Part shown: positions 1-9,137 of the stretch, piece by piece
How positions within the stretch are numbered: position 1 is the first letter of the stretch
How the letters are laid out: each line of letters opens with the position of its first letter
Assembly: GCA_041940305.1 (NCBI GenBank)
Contig: JBGTSJ010000002.1
Location: 124,001-188,000 of the forward strand
DNA length: 64,000 nt
Direction: 5' to 3'
Source: JBGTSJ01 sp041940305
GTDB taxonomy: Bacteria; Planctomycetota; Planctomycetia; Planctomycetales; Planctomycetaceae
Program-made: the position numbers and the translations under genes
Notes under the pieces: model-generated
Database searches by the model: none
Told to the model about the DNA's origin: nothing
What the model saw: only the letters and a program-made list of their open reading frames with translations

Positions 1-360
1 AGTGCACGCCCCGCTTTGCGATTGTGCGGCACGCATGCTTTTTTGTCACGGGTGCGAGTGCAGACACATCCGCCACCATTGCGCCGTGCGCTGTCGCCGC
101 TTGCCAGATCGATGCCGTGCGGTGATCTCCGTACTTGCGCCGTGTCGCGCCATGAGTATGGCACCTGTCAATCTGGGGGAATTGCGCGGATTTTAGGGTT
201 TTCCCGATTGGGAGGTTGAATCCGTTTGTACGGGTCGGGTAGGGTGCAGAATGACTTGTGGCGAGTAGGCCATCGCGGGCGGCCTAGGGGGTGCCTTGTC
301 ATATGCGGTGGCGGCGTCACGTGTTGATCTCACGTCCTCAACCAACGAGGAGACACCACG
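1..360. other. Left edge, no gene recognised
   Basis: No convincing coding region is visible between the window edge and the start codon at 361. The short open frames here lack a ribosome binding site and any recognisable family. The last 15 bases contain a purine-rich GAGGAG about 9 bases before the ATG at 361, which is the likely ribosome binding site of the next gene. The promoter of that gene presumably lies here, but I could not pick out convincing -35/-10 boxes. Confidence 0.5.
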
Positions 361-738
361 ATGATGATGAATGTGCGGAAACTCGGTGCGGGCCTGACGG
401 TGATGGCCTGCGCGGCTCTGGTCGCTTCGCCGGCTCTGGCCAATCACAAAGTGAACGTGGGCTTCCTGGTGCGGCTCCCCATCATTCAGGCCAACGGCGT
501 GCCGAACGTCGGCGTCGGTCCCATCGTGGCCGGAAATGCCCAAGTCAACACCAAGAACGGCGGCATCAAGGCCAAAGCCAACGGCAATGTCCTGAACTTC
601 TCGGGCAACAAGGTGAAGTTCAAGGGGCTGAACGGGCTCGTGTTCCAGTCCAACATTCCCGCCGGCGTCGCTGCGACCCTCGCCGTCACCTACCAGGTGA
701 AGGCGAACGGTTCAGCAAAATGGAGCGCTAAGAACTGA
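361..738 (+). CDS. Small secreted basic protein, unknown function
   Basis: A 125-residue protein that I do not recognise. It begins with three Met codons, then a basic residue and a hydrophobic stretch (about residues 8-25) ending in an 'ALA' site, which is a typical Sec signal peptide with cleavage near residue 27. The mature part is about 98 residues, rich in Asn, Gly, Val and Lys, with alternating polar/hydrophobic residues that suggest beta strands; it has no cysteine. A GGAG sequence precedes the ATG at good spacing. The gene is alone on this strand and is followed by a strong hairpin, so it is probably a monocistronic unit. A periplasmic or surface role is inferred from the signal peptide only. 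Confidence 0.7.
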   Translation: MMMNVRKLGAGLTVMACAALVASPALANHKVNVGFLVRLPIIQANGVPNVGVGPIVAGNAQVNTKNGGIKAKANGNVLNFSGNKVKFKGLNGLVFQSNIPAGVAATLAVTYQVKANGSAKWSAKN

Positions 739-758
739 TCGCGACGACGTCCGATCCC

Positions 759-786
759 AGGCCGCATGCGTTATCGCATGCGGCCT
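759..786 (+). terminator. Perfect 12-bp hairpin after the secreted-protein gene
   Basis: The two arms, AGGCCGCATGCG and its exact reverse complement, are separated by a TTAT loop and start 20 bases after the stop codon at 738. No long T-run follows, so this is a terminator by position and stem strength rather than by a classical U-tract. Confidence 0.6.
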
Positions 787-865
787 GTTCGCATTCGCAC
801 GCGATCCGGAACGACCGCGGACAGGTGTTTCGGCCCGGATCAGGTGAGTCGGGTGAGAGATCCCG

Positions 866-1525
866 TCAACTTCGCAGCGTGAATCGGCCGGCGATGATGA
901 ACGCGGCTGCCAGCGTCGCACAAAGCCAGAGGATGTCCCATCTGGCGAAGGTTTCTTTGAACGCGGCCTCCCGTTCAGGGGCCTGATGTCCGTAAATGAT
1001 CGCCGCCACTTTGGCGGCCCGCTCGTCGATCCGGTCCTGCTGCTCGTCCGCCGACAGGGCTTCCCACCGCTCCCTGCCCTCCTCCCAGATCTCGGGGGGA
1101 TAGTCCTCCTCCCAGGTGGCGTCTTCGTAGGTCATCTCGGGGTCGGGCCATTCGACCGTCTCGCCCCGCTCCTGGATTTCAAGCACTACCTCGTCTGCCA
1201 TGGTGCCGATCATCGCGTCGTCGTCCACTGACGATGCAGCGGTGTTGTCCCAGAACGTCTGGTACTCGGAAACCATGGTGGTTGTGGCAGCGCTGTACTT
1301 GGCGAAGACGCCGACAGGAAGGGCAATGATCACGGCCAATATCGCCGGGCGGAAGTGAGCGTCGCTCTCGCGGCTCATCCAGTACACGCCCAATCCCGTC
1401 AGCACGCCCACGCCGATCATCAGGAACCCCAGGTGGGCATTGAGCAGCACACTTGCTCCCACCCAGATTCCGGCGCCGATCGCAGCTCCGACGACGCCAC
1501 CGCCCAGCCACTTCAGGAATTCCAT
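866..1525 (-). CDS. Membrane protein with acidic soluble domain, unknown function
   Basis: A 219-residue protein with no family I recognise. The start is placed at the Met of 'MEFLKWLGGG' because hydrophobic segments follow directly; upstream in-frame codons give a basic sequence without such character. Predicted layout: two or three membrane segments in residues 5-85 (Gly/Ala-rich, then 'GFLMIGVGVLTGLGVYW', then 'AILAVIIALPVGVFA'), a soluble acidic region at about 90-185 with many Trp and Glu residues, and a last membrane segment near the C-terminus ('ILWLCATLAAAFIIAG'). It lies downstream of the DUF1559 relic on the same strand, with about 140 bases between them. Confidence 0.65.
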   Translation of the reverse strand: MEFLKWLGGGVVGAAIGAGIWVGASVLLNAHLGFLMIGVGVLTGLGVYWMSRESDAHFRPAILAVIIALPVGVFAKYSAATTTMVSEYQTFWDNTAASSVDDDAMIGTMADEVVLEIQERGETVEWPDPEMTYEDATWEEDYPPEIWEEGRERWEALSADEQQDRIDERAAKVAAIIYGHQAPEREAAFKETFARWDILWLCATLAAAFIIAGRFTLRS

Positions 1526-1667
1526 AGTACACAGCCCGCTGAATTGTGGAGACGACCCCAGAGATTCAATGTAGCGGTGGTGCAGACAGAGTCCCACCGC
1601 AAAACCTCCGGTCTTCGATCGGTTCGCGTGCGAATGAGCCGGTCGCCGCGACTGTGACGGCGGCCGT

Positions 1668-2419
1668 TCAGAAGTCATCGTGGCGAAGCATTCCTTGCCC
1701 ATACCGCTCGCCTGCCGAACTCACCAGCCGTGCGTACACGGCGGGATCAATATCCGGGCTGATGGACCGTCCGTAGCCGTCGGCGAAGAACAGGTTGACG
1801 ACTCCGTCAGAATGATGAGAACTCGGGCGCGGGACTGTGCGCCGACCTTCGGGCGCGGGCGTGCCGATCGCGCTGGGGCCCAGGTCCATCACCGGTGAGC
1901 CGTTGACGGAGTGAAATTGGAGCGCCGTCTCCGGGGTTCCGCCTCCCAGACCCTGCGGTGAATCGGCCGCCAATGGAATCCGATCGGCCGACCCGCCGAT
2001 GCGCACGGCGAAGCCGATGTCGTGCGGGTGTCCGCTGATCCACGGGCCGGCGTCGATGTTCTCGGCGAGGATCAGCGTCTGCGAGGTCCCGTCGGTGATT
2101 TCGTCGAGCTTGTTTGGAACGCCGCCGGGGTCGTAGACGAAAACTCCCGTCGCCCGTGAGACCTCCGCGTCCTCGGCGGAGTCTCGCCCAAATGCCCCGT
2201 TATTCCAGTCATAAGTTCCAGAGACCTGGTGCCGGTGTGCCAACAAGGGGTTGTCCCAAAGGTCGGCTGTCATATAGCCCATGTTGGCGACGTAGCTGAG
2301 CGCTCCGGGCTGTTCCGCGTGAGGAGAATCCGGGCAGCGAGGAACACGCCGAGCACGGTGACGGCGATGCGGTTGCCTCGTCGATGAGTATGCCCCGAGG
2401 GATGAGTCGACTCCTGCAT
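1668..2419 (-). pseudogene. DUF1559 (prepilin-like) gene, internally deleted and frameshifted
   Basis: The C-terminal part (reading from about 2340 down to 1668) matches the DUF1559 pattern well: a 'CPDSP' motif, 'LSYVANMG', a 'NGAFG' strand, 'DGTSQTLILAEN', and the closing 'VVNLFFADGYGRSI...DPAVYARLVSS'. The N-terminal part, starting at the ATG at 2419, is in a different reading frame and encodes a basic stretch plus a hydrophobic segment ('RIAVTVLGVFLAARILL') like the membrane helix of this family. The middle of a normal DUF1559 protein (the 'NLKQIGLALHNYH' region, over 100 residues) is absent. The simplest reading is one deletion near 2335 that joined helix to C-terminal domain out of frame. 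DUF1559 proteins are abundant in planctomycetes, so loss of one copy is plausible. Translation of the C-terminal part alone from the ATG at 2282 cannot be excluded. Confidence 0.7.
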
Positions 2420-2433
2420 CTGGTCGCTCCTTG

Positions 2434-2466
2434 AGAAACCCGATTTCTCCCGGATTCCGGGTTTCC
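2434..2466. repeat. GAAACCCGG hairpin repeat, degenerate copy
   Basis: The left arm AGAAACCCGATTTCT and right arm GGATTCCGGGTTTCC form an imperfect palindrome. It is the most degenerate of six related copies in this window (others at 13048, 16484, 38423, 42743 and 46915). It lies just upstream of the broken DUF1559 gene. Confidence 0.6.
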
Positions 2467-2612
2467 GGTTAACCGGTCGCATTGCGGAGCGTCTTCAACG
2501 GTGCGCAGAATACCCGCGCCGAACCGAGGGACCGGACTGCTCCCGGAACTCGTGTGACGCGGCGGCAATCTGATCAACGATGGTTCCCAATCCGCCTCAA
2601 CGGAGAATCCCG

Positions 2613-3050
2613 ATGAACGCGCGTGACACGTTTCTGAAGTCGGAGCTCGACCGCATTCTGGAGCCGGGCGAGACAGTGCTGCACACCGGGACGGCATTTA
2701 CCGGCCCCCTGTATCTCGCCTCATTGTGCGGCGGGGTGATCGGGCAACTGATGATGCTCACGCACCATTTTGTCGCGCTCACCGATCGTCGACTGATCCT
2801 GATCGAAACCGGCATGGGATTCTCCGGCGTGAAGTGTCAGAACCGCGGCGTCAAATCCATCGTGTTGCGGGACCTGCGCGAGGTGAAGCTGGGGGGGATG
2901 GCCAATCAGAAGAAGCTGACGCTCGTCGCTCACGACGGCTTCACACTGGTGCTGCGGTACAACTCCATGGTCCGCCAGATCAGCGGCCAGAAGGAATTCG
3001 CGGCTGAAGTGCCCCGGCGGCTGCAATCGATGCTGCAACAAGCGGTCTGA
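2613..3050 (+). CDS. PH-like (bPH) domain protein
   Basis: A 145-residue protein. The start is the ATG at 2613, preceded by CGGAGA at good spacing; an in-frame ATG 33 bases upstream has no such site. After a short helix ('LKSELDRILEPGETVLHTG') comes a hydrophobic stretch with 'GGVIGQLMMLTHHFVALTDRRLILIE', and then alternating strands ending with a helix. The phrase 'ALTDRRLILIETG' followed by 'VLRDLREVKLG' is typical of bacterial pleckstrin-homology-like domains (bPH/YdbT-like), where a strand after the first Arg pair is followed by the 'I.L.DI..V' strand. The role of such proteins is mostly unknown; membrane-associated scaffolding is usually assumed. It converges with the radical SAM gene at 3095. 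Confidence 0.6.
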   Translation: MNARDTFLKSELDRILEPGETVLHTGTAFTGPLYLASLCGGVIGQLMMLTHHFVALTDRRLILIETGMGFSGVKCQNRGVKSIVLRDLREVKLGGMANQKKLTLVAHDGFTLVLRYNSMVRQISGQKEFAAEVPRRLQSMLQQAV

Positions 3051-3094
3051 GGGCTTGGGTACTCCACTCCGAAAGGTGTGAAGCGGGTCGTCCG

Positions 3095-4969
3095 CTACGC
3101 AACGCGCCGAGCGGCGGGGACGCGTGCCGCGGCCGGAATGACGGTCAGCGGTACGATCGCCGGTCCGTTCGACTCGCTGCCGCAACCGCCGTCGCCGCAG
3201 CCTTCGTCGGCACATCCGGCGTGTGCATGGTCATGATCGTGATCATGGTCATGGTCATGGCCATCGGCTGCCGCGACGACCTCATCGTGGGTCGGAGCGG
3301 CGTCGACGATCGGTGTGAGGGCGAGGTCGGTGTACGACTTCGCCTGCGGGTCCGCCTGGATGGCGCGCATCTGGCGATGCAGCTTGAGCCAGAACAGGCC
3401 GACGCCCAGGTAGGTCGCGGCGATGGACCACAGCCGCTTGGGATAGAACGTGATCGGGTTCTCGCGCTTGAATCCCGGCCGGCGCGTGGTGCGGACCTTG
3501 CGGCGGACGATGCCTCCCTGCAGCGGATGCAGGTGCTCGAACCGGTAGATGCCGTAATAGAGCATGATGGCCGAGAGCATCCGCGTCGCTTTGGTGCCGG
3601 TGACCTCGGCCCGACGCATGAGGGTCTGGATGTGCTCGGGGCTGTAGTAGAGGTGCCAGGCATCGTTGTAGATGCCCTGCCACTCCTCGGCCGACATCCG
3701 CGGATGCTTCTGGGCGACGTGCTCGGAGTCGTACATATTGAGGTCGGGGTGCATCCAGTCGCCGCGAACGTACATGTCGCGGTGGTCGGCTGATCCCGGC
3801 AGCGGGGTCATCACGAAGAACTCAAGGATGTCGATCGGCAGTTCTTCCTGCATGAGCTTGATGTCGCGGCGGATCGACTCCGGCGTGTCCGCGGGGAAAC
3901 CGAGGATGTAGCCGGCGTGGGTAATGACCTTCTGGTCGCGCCAGGCCTGCAGCATCTTGCGGTATTCGTTGATGTTGTTCTGGAATTTCTTGGCGGCGAC
4001 GAGGTTCTCGGGGTTTACGCTCTCCATGCCGATAAAGACGCGGTTGCAGCCGGCCGCGGCCGCCTTCTCGATGAAGCCGGGGATTTTGTGGCATTGCGTG
4101 TCCACCTGGATCAGGATGCGGACCTTGATGCCTTCCTTCTCGCGGAGTTCGATCAGCCTGTCGAAGATGGCCTCCCAGTTCTTGTTGCGGGCCATGTTGT
4201 CGTCGGTGATGAAGAAGCGATTGACCCCCTTCTTCCCGTAGGTGCGGACGACCCGCTCGACGTCGTCCGGCCCGCGGAACCGTGACTTGCGACCCTGCAC
4301 GTTGATAATCGTGCAGAAGCTGCAGCGGAACGGGCAGCCGCGGCCGACGTCGAAAGCGGTGAAGTTGAACGATCCCTTCGCGATGTGCGGCGGCAGGTTG
4401 GGCGTAATTTGCCCCTGCAGATCGGGGAGATCAAGCAGGTAGTTGTAGACGGGTTTCAGCTCGCGGCGGTGCGCATCCCGCAGGAGTTCTTCGAGCCGTC
4501 CTTCCGCCTCTCCGGCGAACAGCGAGACTCCCTGGGCCTGCACCTCTTTGATTTCCGGCGGGAGCTCGGGGAGCATCGAGATGCAGCCGCTGACGTGAAA
4601 CCCGCCGATTGCCACCTGGACGCCGGCGTCGCGAAATTCCTTTGCCAGATCGGCCGCGCGCGGGAACTGGTTGGACTGCACTCCGGCCAGGAGCACGAGT
4701 CCCCTACCCTCGTTCTTTTGAATCCGCTTGATGATTTTCCTGACGGGGATGACGGTGTGCGTCTCGTCGTAGCCGTTGAGGACGATCTCGACGTCCTCGC
4801 CGAGCACCTGCCGGTCCTGGACGTCCTCGGCGAGCGCCCACAGGCAGGCCAGCGAGTTCGACGGGATGAAGGCGCGCATCCACTGGATGACGTAGCCGTC
4901 GTCGTCGTAGTGGGAAGGTTTGATAATCTCGACGAAGAACGGCTGCTTGCCGGATGCGGTCGACGTCAT
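3095..4969 (-). CDS. B12-binding-type radical SAM protein with His/Asp-Cys tail
   Basis: A 624-residue protein. Residues about 10-170 look like a cobalamin-binding Rossmann domain as found in B12-dependent radical SAM enzymes ('VLLAGVQSNQFPRA', 'VQVAIGGFHVSG'). The radical SAM core follows, with the [4Fe-4S] cluster motif CxxxCxxC at C212, C216 and C219 ('GCPFRCSFC'), then 'FITDDNMARN', 'IGMESVN' and 'GYILGFPADT', all usual for the family. The usual cobalamin 'DxHxxG' is not obvious, so base-off B12 binding is uncertain. After about residue 570 there is a run of alternating His and Asp followed by four Cys-Gly/Asp-rich repeats, an extension not standard for the family and probably metal-binding. 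The substrate is unknown. It is divergent from the large membrane-protein gene at 5313. Confidence 0.8.
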   Translation of the reverse strand: MTSTASGKQPFFVEIIKPSHYDDDGYVIQWMRAFIPSNSLACLWALAEDVQDRQVLGEDVEIVLNGYDETHTVIPVRKIIKRIQKNEGRGLVLLAGVQSNQFPRAADLAKEFRDAGVQVAIGGFHVSGCISMLPELPPEIKEVQAQGVSLFAGEAEGRLEELLRDAHRRELKPVYNYLLDLPDLQGQITPNLPPHIAKGSFNFTAFDVGRGCPFRCSFCTIINVQGRKSRFRGPDDVERVVRTYGKKGVNRFFITDDNMARNKNWEAIFDRLIELREKEGIKVRILIQVDTQCHKIPGFIEKAAAAGCNRVFIGMESVNPENLVAAKKFQNNINEYRKMLQAWRDQKVITHAGYILGFPADTPESIRRDIKLMQEELPIDILEFFVMTPLPGSADHRDMYVRGDWMHPDLNMYDSEHVAQKHPRMSAEEWQGIYNDAWHLYYSPEHIQTLMRRAEVTGTKATRMLSAIMLYYGIYRFEHLHPLQGGIVRRKVRTTRRPGFKRENPITFYPKRLWSIAATYLGVGLFWLKLHRQMRAIQADPQAKSYTDLALTPIVDAAPTHDEVVAAADGHDHDHDHDHDHAHAGCADEGCGDGGCGSESNGPAIVPLTVIPAAARVPAARRVA

Positions 4970-5312
4970 GTCTGGGTCATTCCGGAGGATGCCGGCGGGC
5001 TGCGATCCCTGCAGTCCGGGGCGGCATGAGCGAAGATGGGCGAATTGGCGGGACTTGACGGAAGATCAAGCCCGGAGCGTATATCAGCGATCGAACCCCA
5101 GGGTCAATGCCAGTACCGGCCCACCCGTGCGGTCTGAGCGGATCGGGGTGAGCCGATCGCTTCAATCACGCGGTTTCCCGCGGGTTGTCCCTCCCATCCG
5201 CGCCGGGGGATTGCCCGATACGCTAAGATTGCTGTGCGGCCCCCAATCGCCTCACGCGCCGGGCATTGGCGGGCCGACACGACAGGCGGTCCCGCCGCCT
5301 CATCCGCGTCCG
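4970..5312. other. Divergent intergenic region
   Basis: This gap separates the radical SAM gene (minus, start 4969) from the 1160-residue membrane-protein gene (plus, start 5313), and so should hold both promoters. An open frame continues upstream from 5313 as far as 4920 but would overlap the start of the radical SAM gene on the other strand; its translation is Pro/Arg-rich and unlike a protein. I saw no clear operator or riboswitch. Confidence 0.5.
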
Positions 5313-8300
5313 ATGTCCATCGCCGAACCCGTCTCCCGTCTGAACTTTCACGAACTGGAGCAGGCGGTGCGCGCGGCGGATCCCGCCGTGCTGTTCATCG
5401 AGCCTCGGATTCTCCGGCGCGTCATCAAGCAGGACCGCCGACTGGCTGCGATCGGCTTCCAGGTGCCGCACGCCCACGTCTACACGATTGAGCGGGAGCG
5501 GTTGCTGGTCATTGCCGATCGGCCTGAGCTGGATCTCTCCCCGGCGGCGGAACTCCCCAAGTACGTCATCCTGCTCCCCAGGCCGCAGGACAATGATGAG
5601 GTCGTCGAACTCAGTCGCGAGGAAGCACTGCACTGGTACTGGCGGCAGCTGTTTCATGCGGAAGTGCACATCGCTCTGGAAGAGCAGATTGCGGCCCGCA
5701 CGCTCGACGACGAGACGGCCAGGGACCGTATTCGCCAGATCGGCATCACCGAATTCGCAGAGGTTCGCCACGTTCTGGTCAAGGACGACCTGCTGCCTCC
5801 CGTACACAATGATCTGGACGCGTACGTTGAGTTCCTCGCGCTCTCTCTGGAACTCAAGCACTTTGCTCCCACAGAGCGGCCGTTCTACTTTCCGGCGATC
5901 CGCGACTGGCCGGCGGTGGATGCCCTGGCGTTCCGGGATGTGTCGCACGTCGCCCTGTATCGGCGGACGCGGCCAGCCGGGGCTCCGGAGGTTCTGGAGC
6001 CGCTGTCCGACATCCCCGATGACCAGGCGGACTGGGGGGACGCCGTCGAGCCGATGATCGATCTGACATCGTCTCCCCGGTTCATTCGGCTGCAGTCGCA
6101 GGCGGATCGCGCAGCCCGGCAGGGCAACAACGTGCGGAGCGCGATCCTGCGCGTCCGCGCCGCGAAGCTGGCGTATCCCGAGCGCGTGCGTGACGCCCGC
6201 AGCGGAGCCCAGGAAGAGGTGCATCAACTGGCCGTTCGGCTGCAGTCGATGTGGGATCTGAGCGGCGAGGAAGTCGAGCAGTGGACAGAGGCGCTCACTC
6301 CGTTGCTCGACCCGGCCGCGGCCGGCTTCCGTCGCGGGGAGGCCCGGCTCCTGTACGACCTGCAGAAAGCCTGCCTGGCCCATGAGCGGGGACTTTACCG
6401 GTTCGGCTTCTGGCGCTGGATCCGGTCCCGCGGCCGCGAACCGCTGCGCCGTCCTTTGCCGTTGCTGCAACAGGTGCTCGTGGCCAAATCGCTGCGGACC
6501 GCGGCCGGACGGCTTCCGACCGTGCGACTCGATGTGGACGCGCGTCGGCGGCTCGAAGCACTGCTCGAGCGCGTGACGGATCGGATGGAGTCGCGGCTGC
6601 GGGATGACATCCGGCCGCGGATCATCCGGGTGCTAGACGACGTCGGACTCGTCCCGCAGAACGTTCCGGAACGCGTGTCGCGGGCGAAGCTCGTCGAGGA
6701 GCTGCTCGACCGGATCGTCGAACGCGGCTACATCAGCTTCGGCGATTTGCGGGATGCGTTATCGCAGAACGATCTCAAGCTCAGCGACCTGAGCGGTCTG
6801 TCCGAATTGATCCGGGGGGACCGGCTGCTGCGGGCCGATCGTGAACTGGCCACAGAGCTGGAAGGCGTGTATCGGCCGGGAACGGTCTATCTACGATTGC
6901 CTCAACGGCTCAGTTCGCTGGCGTTCGGTACGCCGGTCGGCCGCTGGCTGACGGAGTACCTGGTCCTGCCGTTCGGCGGAGCGTACCTCGCGCTGGCGGC
7001 ACTGCGGCATGTCTACCACGAGATCGCCGGGCATCCGGCTCACTCCACGGGCGACGCAGGCCTCACCGAAACCACGCTGCCCGAGAGCGGCGATGAGCTT
7101 GTGAACATGCCGCCGGCGACGGAGCCGGTGCCCTGGACGTTCTATGCCATTGTGTTCGCCGTCGGCGTGCTGCTGCTGCTGGTCCTGCACAGGCCGCGCT
7201 TCCGTGCAGCATTGGGCCGGGGGCTGATGCAGTCCGGGCGCTTCCTGAAACGAGTGGTGGTCGAAGTCCCTTCGGAACTGATCCGCGCTCCCTGGATGCA
7301 GAGGATTCTGCAGAGCCAGACTTGGACCGTCCTCCGCAACTACGTGTTCCGCCCGGCGATCGCGACACTCCTGATCTACGCCGTCTCGAAACTGGCCAAT
7401 GTCGCCTGGACGCGCGACCTGGCCATCCAGGTGTTTCTGGCGACCGACCTGTTCCTCAACACTCCCGTCGGCCGGTACGCCGATGAGTGGCTGACGGACT
7501 TGTTCGTTCGCGCCTGGCATGAACTGCGCATCCGTGTGTTCGCCGCGCTGTTTCACTGGGTGATGGATGCCTTCCAGCAGTTACTGCAGTGGCTGGAGCG
7601 GATCATCTACACCGTCGACGAGTGGCTTCGCTTCCGGGCCGGCGATCCCCGCTCATTCGTGATCGTCAAGCTGATGCTCGGCACGGTCTGGGCGGTCATC
7701 GCGTACGTCGTCCGCATCTGCGTGACGCTGCTGATCGAGCCGCAGGTCAATCCGATCAAGCATTTTCCCGTCGTCACCGTTTCGCACAAGATTCTGCTGC
7801 CGTACACATTCCACTTGTCCGGCATCCTCAAGCCGATCGTCGAACCGCTCTCCGGTCCGGCCGCTGCCGCAACGCTCGCGACGACGCTCGCGACCACCAC
7901 AATCCTCCTGCTGCCCGGCGTGTTCGGGTTCCTGGTCTGGGAACTGAAAGGGAACTGGCGGCTGTACGCGGCGAACCGTCCCACTTCGCTGGTGCCAATC
8001 CAGGTCGGCCGCTATGGGGAGACTGTCGCCGCCCTCATGCGTCCGGGAATTCACTCGGGGACGCTGCCGAAATATTTCGGCAAACTGCGGCACGCGCTCC
8101 ACGACGTCCGTCGCACGGAGCACGGCCGGGCCGCCCGCCGGCAGCTGGCCGCACTGCAGAGTGTTGAGATCGCCGTTCGCCGGTTCGTCGACCGGACGCT
8201 CGGCCGCTTCCTGGATGAGACCGGTTTTGCAGCCGGCGTCCCCTTGGCGGGGGACGTGCGGCTGGCGACGAACCGCATTGAAGTCGAACTGCGTCACCCG

Positions 8301-8795
8301 TCGGCTCGCGACAGCGCCTGGCTGCGGTTCGACGACCTGTCGGGCTGGCTGACGGCGGAGGTGCGTCATCCCGGTTGGCTCAACGATCTCTCGACCGCGG
8401 ACCGCGAGCACTTCAACGCCGTGCTGGCCGGCATCTACAAACTGGCCGGCGTGGACCTCGTCCGGGAACAACTGGTCGCCACCTTCGGCCACGCATCACG
8501 GCGAACGGGACTCGTTCGCGACGCCCTGGTGGTGTGGGACGAGGATTCCCCCGATTCATCCGCCGTCTACCGGCTGCGAACCGCCAGCCCGCGGCTCGCG
8601 CCGACGCATGCGCATCCCCCGCTCGCGCATCGCTGGCCGACAATCGAACGGCAGGCGGTCGTTTTCGGCGACCGGCCCATCGCATGGGACGCCTGGATCA
8701 ACGCCTGGTCGAGCGACGAGCAGGCCGCAACGATCGATCGCTTCCCTGCAGTGCTGCCCCCGCCGCGCGCCGTCGCCCAGTTGCAGCCCGCCTGA
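5313..8795 (+). CDS. Large multi-domain membrane protein, unknown function
   Basis: A 1160-residue protein. The start is the ATG of 'MSIAEPVSRLNF'; longer forms would run into the divergent gene. Residues 1-560 appear soluble and helix-rich, with many Arg and Glu residues and a 'DDVGLVPQNVPERVSRAKLVEELLDRI' region. Membrane segments follow: about 545-565 ('LVLPFGGAYLALAAL'), 610-630 ('TFYAIVFAVGVLLLLVL'), a group at 675-720 and 785-815, and one at about 850-880 ('AAAATLATTLATTTILLLPG'). The last 270 residues are again soluble. No catalytic motif or named domain was identified. Planctomycetes encode many such lineage-specific giant membrane proteins. The function is unassigned. Confidence 0.75.
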   Translation: MSIAEPVSRLNFHELEQAVRAADPAVLFIEPRILRRVIKQDRRLAAIGFQVPHAHVYTIERERLLVIADRPELDLSPAAELPKYVILLPRPQDNDEVVELSREEALHWYWRQLFHAEVHIALEEQIAARTLDDETARDRIRQIGITEFAEVRHVLVKDDLLPPVHNDLDAYVEFLALSLELKHFAPTERPFYFPAIRDWPAVDALAFRDVSHVALYRRTRPAGAPEVLEPLSDIPDDQADWGDAVEPMIDLTSSPRFIRLQSQADRAARQGNNVRSAILRVRAAKLAYPERVRDARSGAQEEVHQLAVRLQSMWDLSGEEVEQWTEALTPLLDPAAAGFRRGEARLLYDLQKACLAHERGLYRFGFWRWIRSRGREPLRRPLPLLQQVLVAKSLRTAAGRLPTVRLDVDARRRLEALLERVTDRMESRLRDDIRPRIIRVLDDVGLVPQNVPERVSRAKLVEELLDRIVERGYISFGDLRDALSQNDLKLSDLSGLSELIRGDRLLRADRELATELEGVYRPGTVYLRLPQRLSSLAFGTPVGRWLTEYLVLPFGGAYLALAALRHVYHEIAGHPAHSTGDAGLTETTLPESGDELVNMPPATEPVPWTFYAIVFAVGVLLLLVLHRPRFRAALGRGLMQSGRFLKRVVVEVPSELIRAPWMQRILQSQTWTVLRNYVFRPAIATLLIYAVSKLANVAWTRDLAIQVFLATDLFLNTPVGRYADEWLTDLFVRAWHELRIRVFAALFHWVMDAFQQLLQWLERIIYTVDEWLRFRAGDPRSFVIVKLMLGTVWAVIAYVVRICVTLLIEPQVNPIKHFPVVTVSHKILLPYTFHLSGILKPIVEPLSGPAAAATLATTLATTTILLLPGVFGFLVWELKGNWRLYAANRPTSLVPIQVGRYGETVAALMRPGIHSGTLPKYFGKLRHALHDVRRTEHGRAARRQLAALQSVEIAVRRFVDRTLGRFLDETGFAAGVPLAGDVRLATNRIEVELRHPSARDSAWLRFDDLSGWLTAEVRHPGWLNDLSTADREHFNAVLAGIYKLAGVDLVREQLVATFGHASRRTGLVRDALVVWDEDSPDSSAVYRLRTASPRLAPTHAHPPLAHRWPTIERQAVVFGDRPIAWDAWINAWSSDEQAATIDRFPAVLPPPRAVAQLQPA

Positions 8796-8816
8796 AGCCG
8801 GCGACGAGGCCGCCGC

Positions 8817-9044
8817 TCACGTCGCTCCCTGCACCGGTGCTTTCTGCGATGCCGACGTCTCCAGCACGTCGCCGCGCCGCTTCTTGATCGACGCCAGCAC
8901 GATGGTCGTCAGTCCCAGCAGGATCTCATCGATGAACGGGATGAAGTCCGGAAGCAGCAGGTCCACGAAAAACAGCACGGCCGTCAGCAGCAGCAGCTTG
9001 GGAAACTGCAGCTTCGACGCCCATGTGATCAGGGGATTCTTCAT
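8817..9044 (-). CDS. DUF6116-like small membrane protein
   Basis: A 75-residue protein starting at the Met of 'MKNPLITWASKLQFPKL'; the ATG 36 bases upstream adds only polar residues. It has two hydrophobic segments ('LLLLTAVLFFVDLLLP' and 'FIDEILLGLTTIVLAS') followed by a basic 'KKRR'. The arrangement 'P(D)FIPFIDEILLGL' plus a Lys/Arg-rich end fits the small DUF6116 family, as I recall it, whose role is unknown. It is the last gene of a minus-strand run (radical SAM at 10174, MBOAT-like at 9138, then this gene after 93 bases) and converges with the large membrane-protein gene. Confidence 0.65.
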   Translation of the reverse strand: MKNPLITWASKLQFPKLLLLTAVLFFVDLLLPDFIPFIDEILLGLTTIVLASIKKRRGDVLETSASQKAPVQGAT

Positions 9045-9137
9045 AGTTGAGGCCTTGAGCGGTCGTTCGCTCGGAAACACAGAATATTGGGGCCATCCGG
9101 CGTGGTGCGATTCAGGAAGTGCAGCCGGTGCTGCATT

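Noticed and set aside
4920..5312. Upstream extension of the 1160-residue membrane protein
   Set aside because: It overlaps the start of the radical SAM gene on the other strand and its translation is Pro/Arg-rich; the ATG at 5313 begins the protein-like sequence.
5223..6470. Long minus-strand open frame (about 415 codons)
   Set aside because: It lies opposite the large membrane-protein gene and reads as Arg/Gln/Pro-rich sequence; this is a high-GC antisense shadow.
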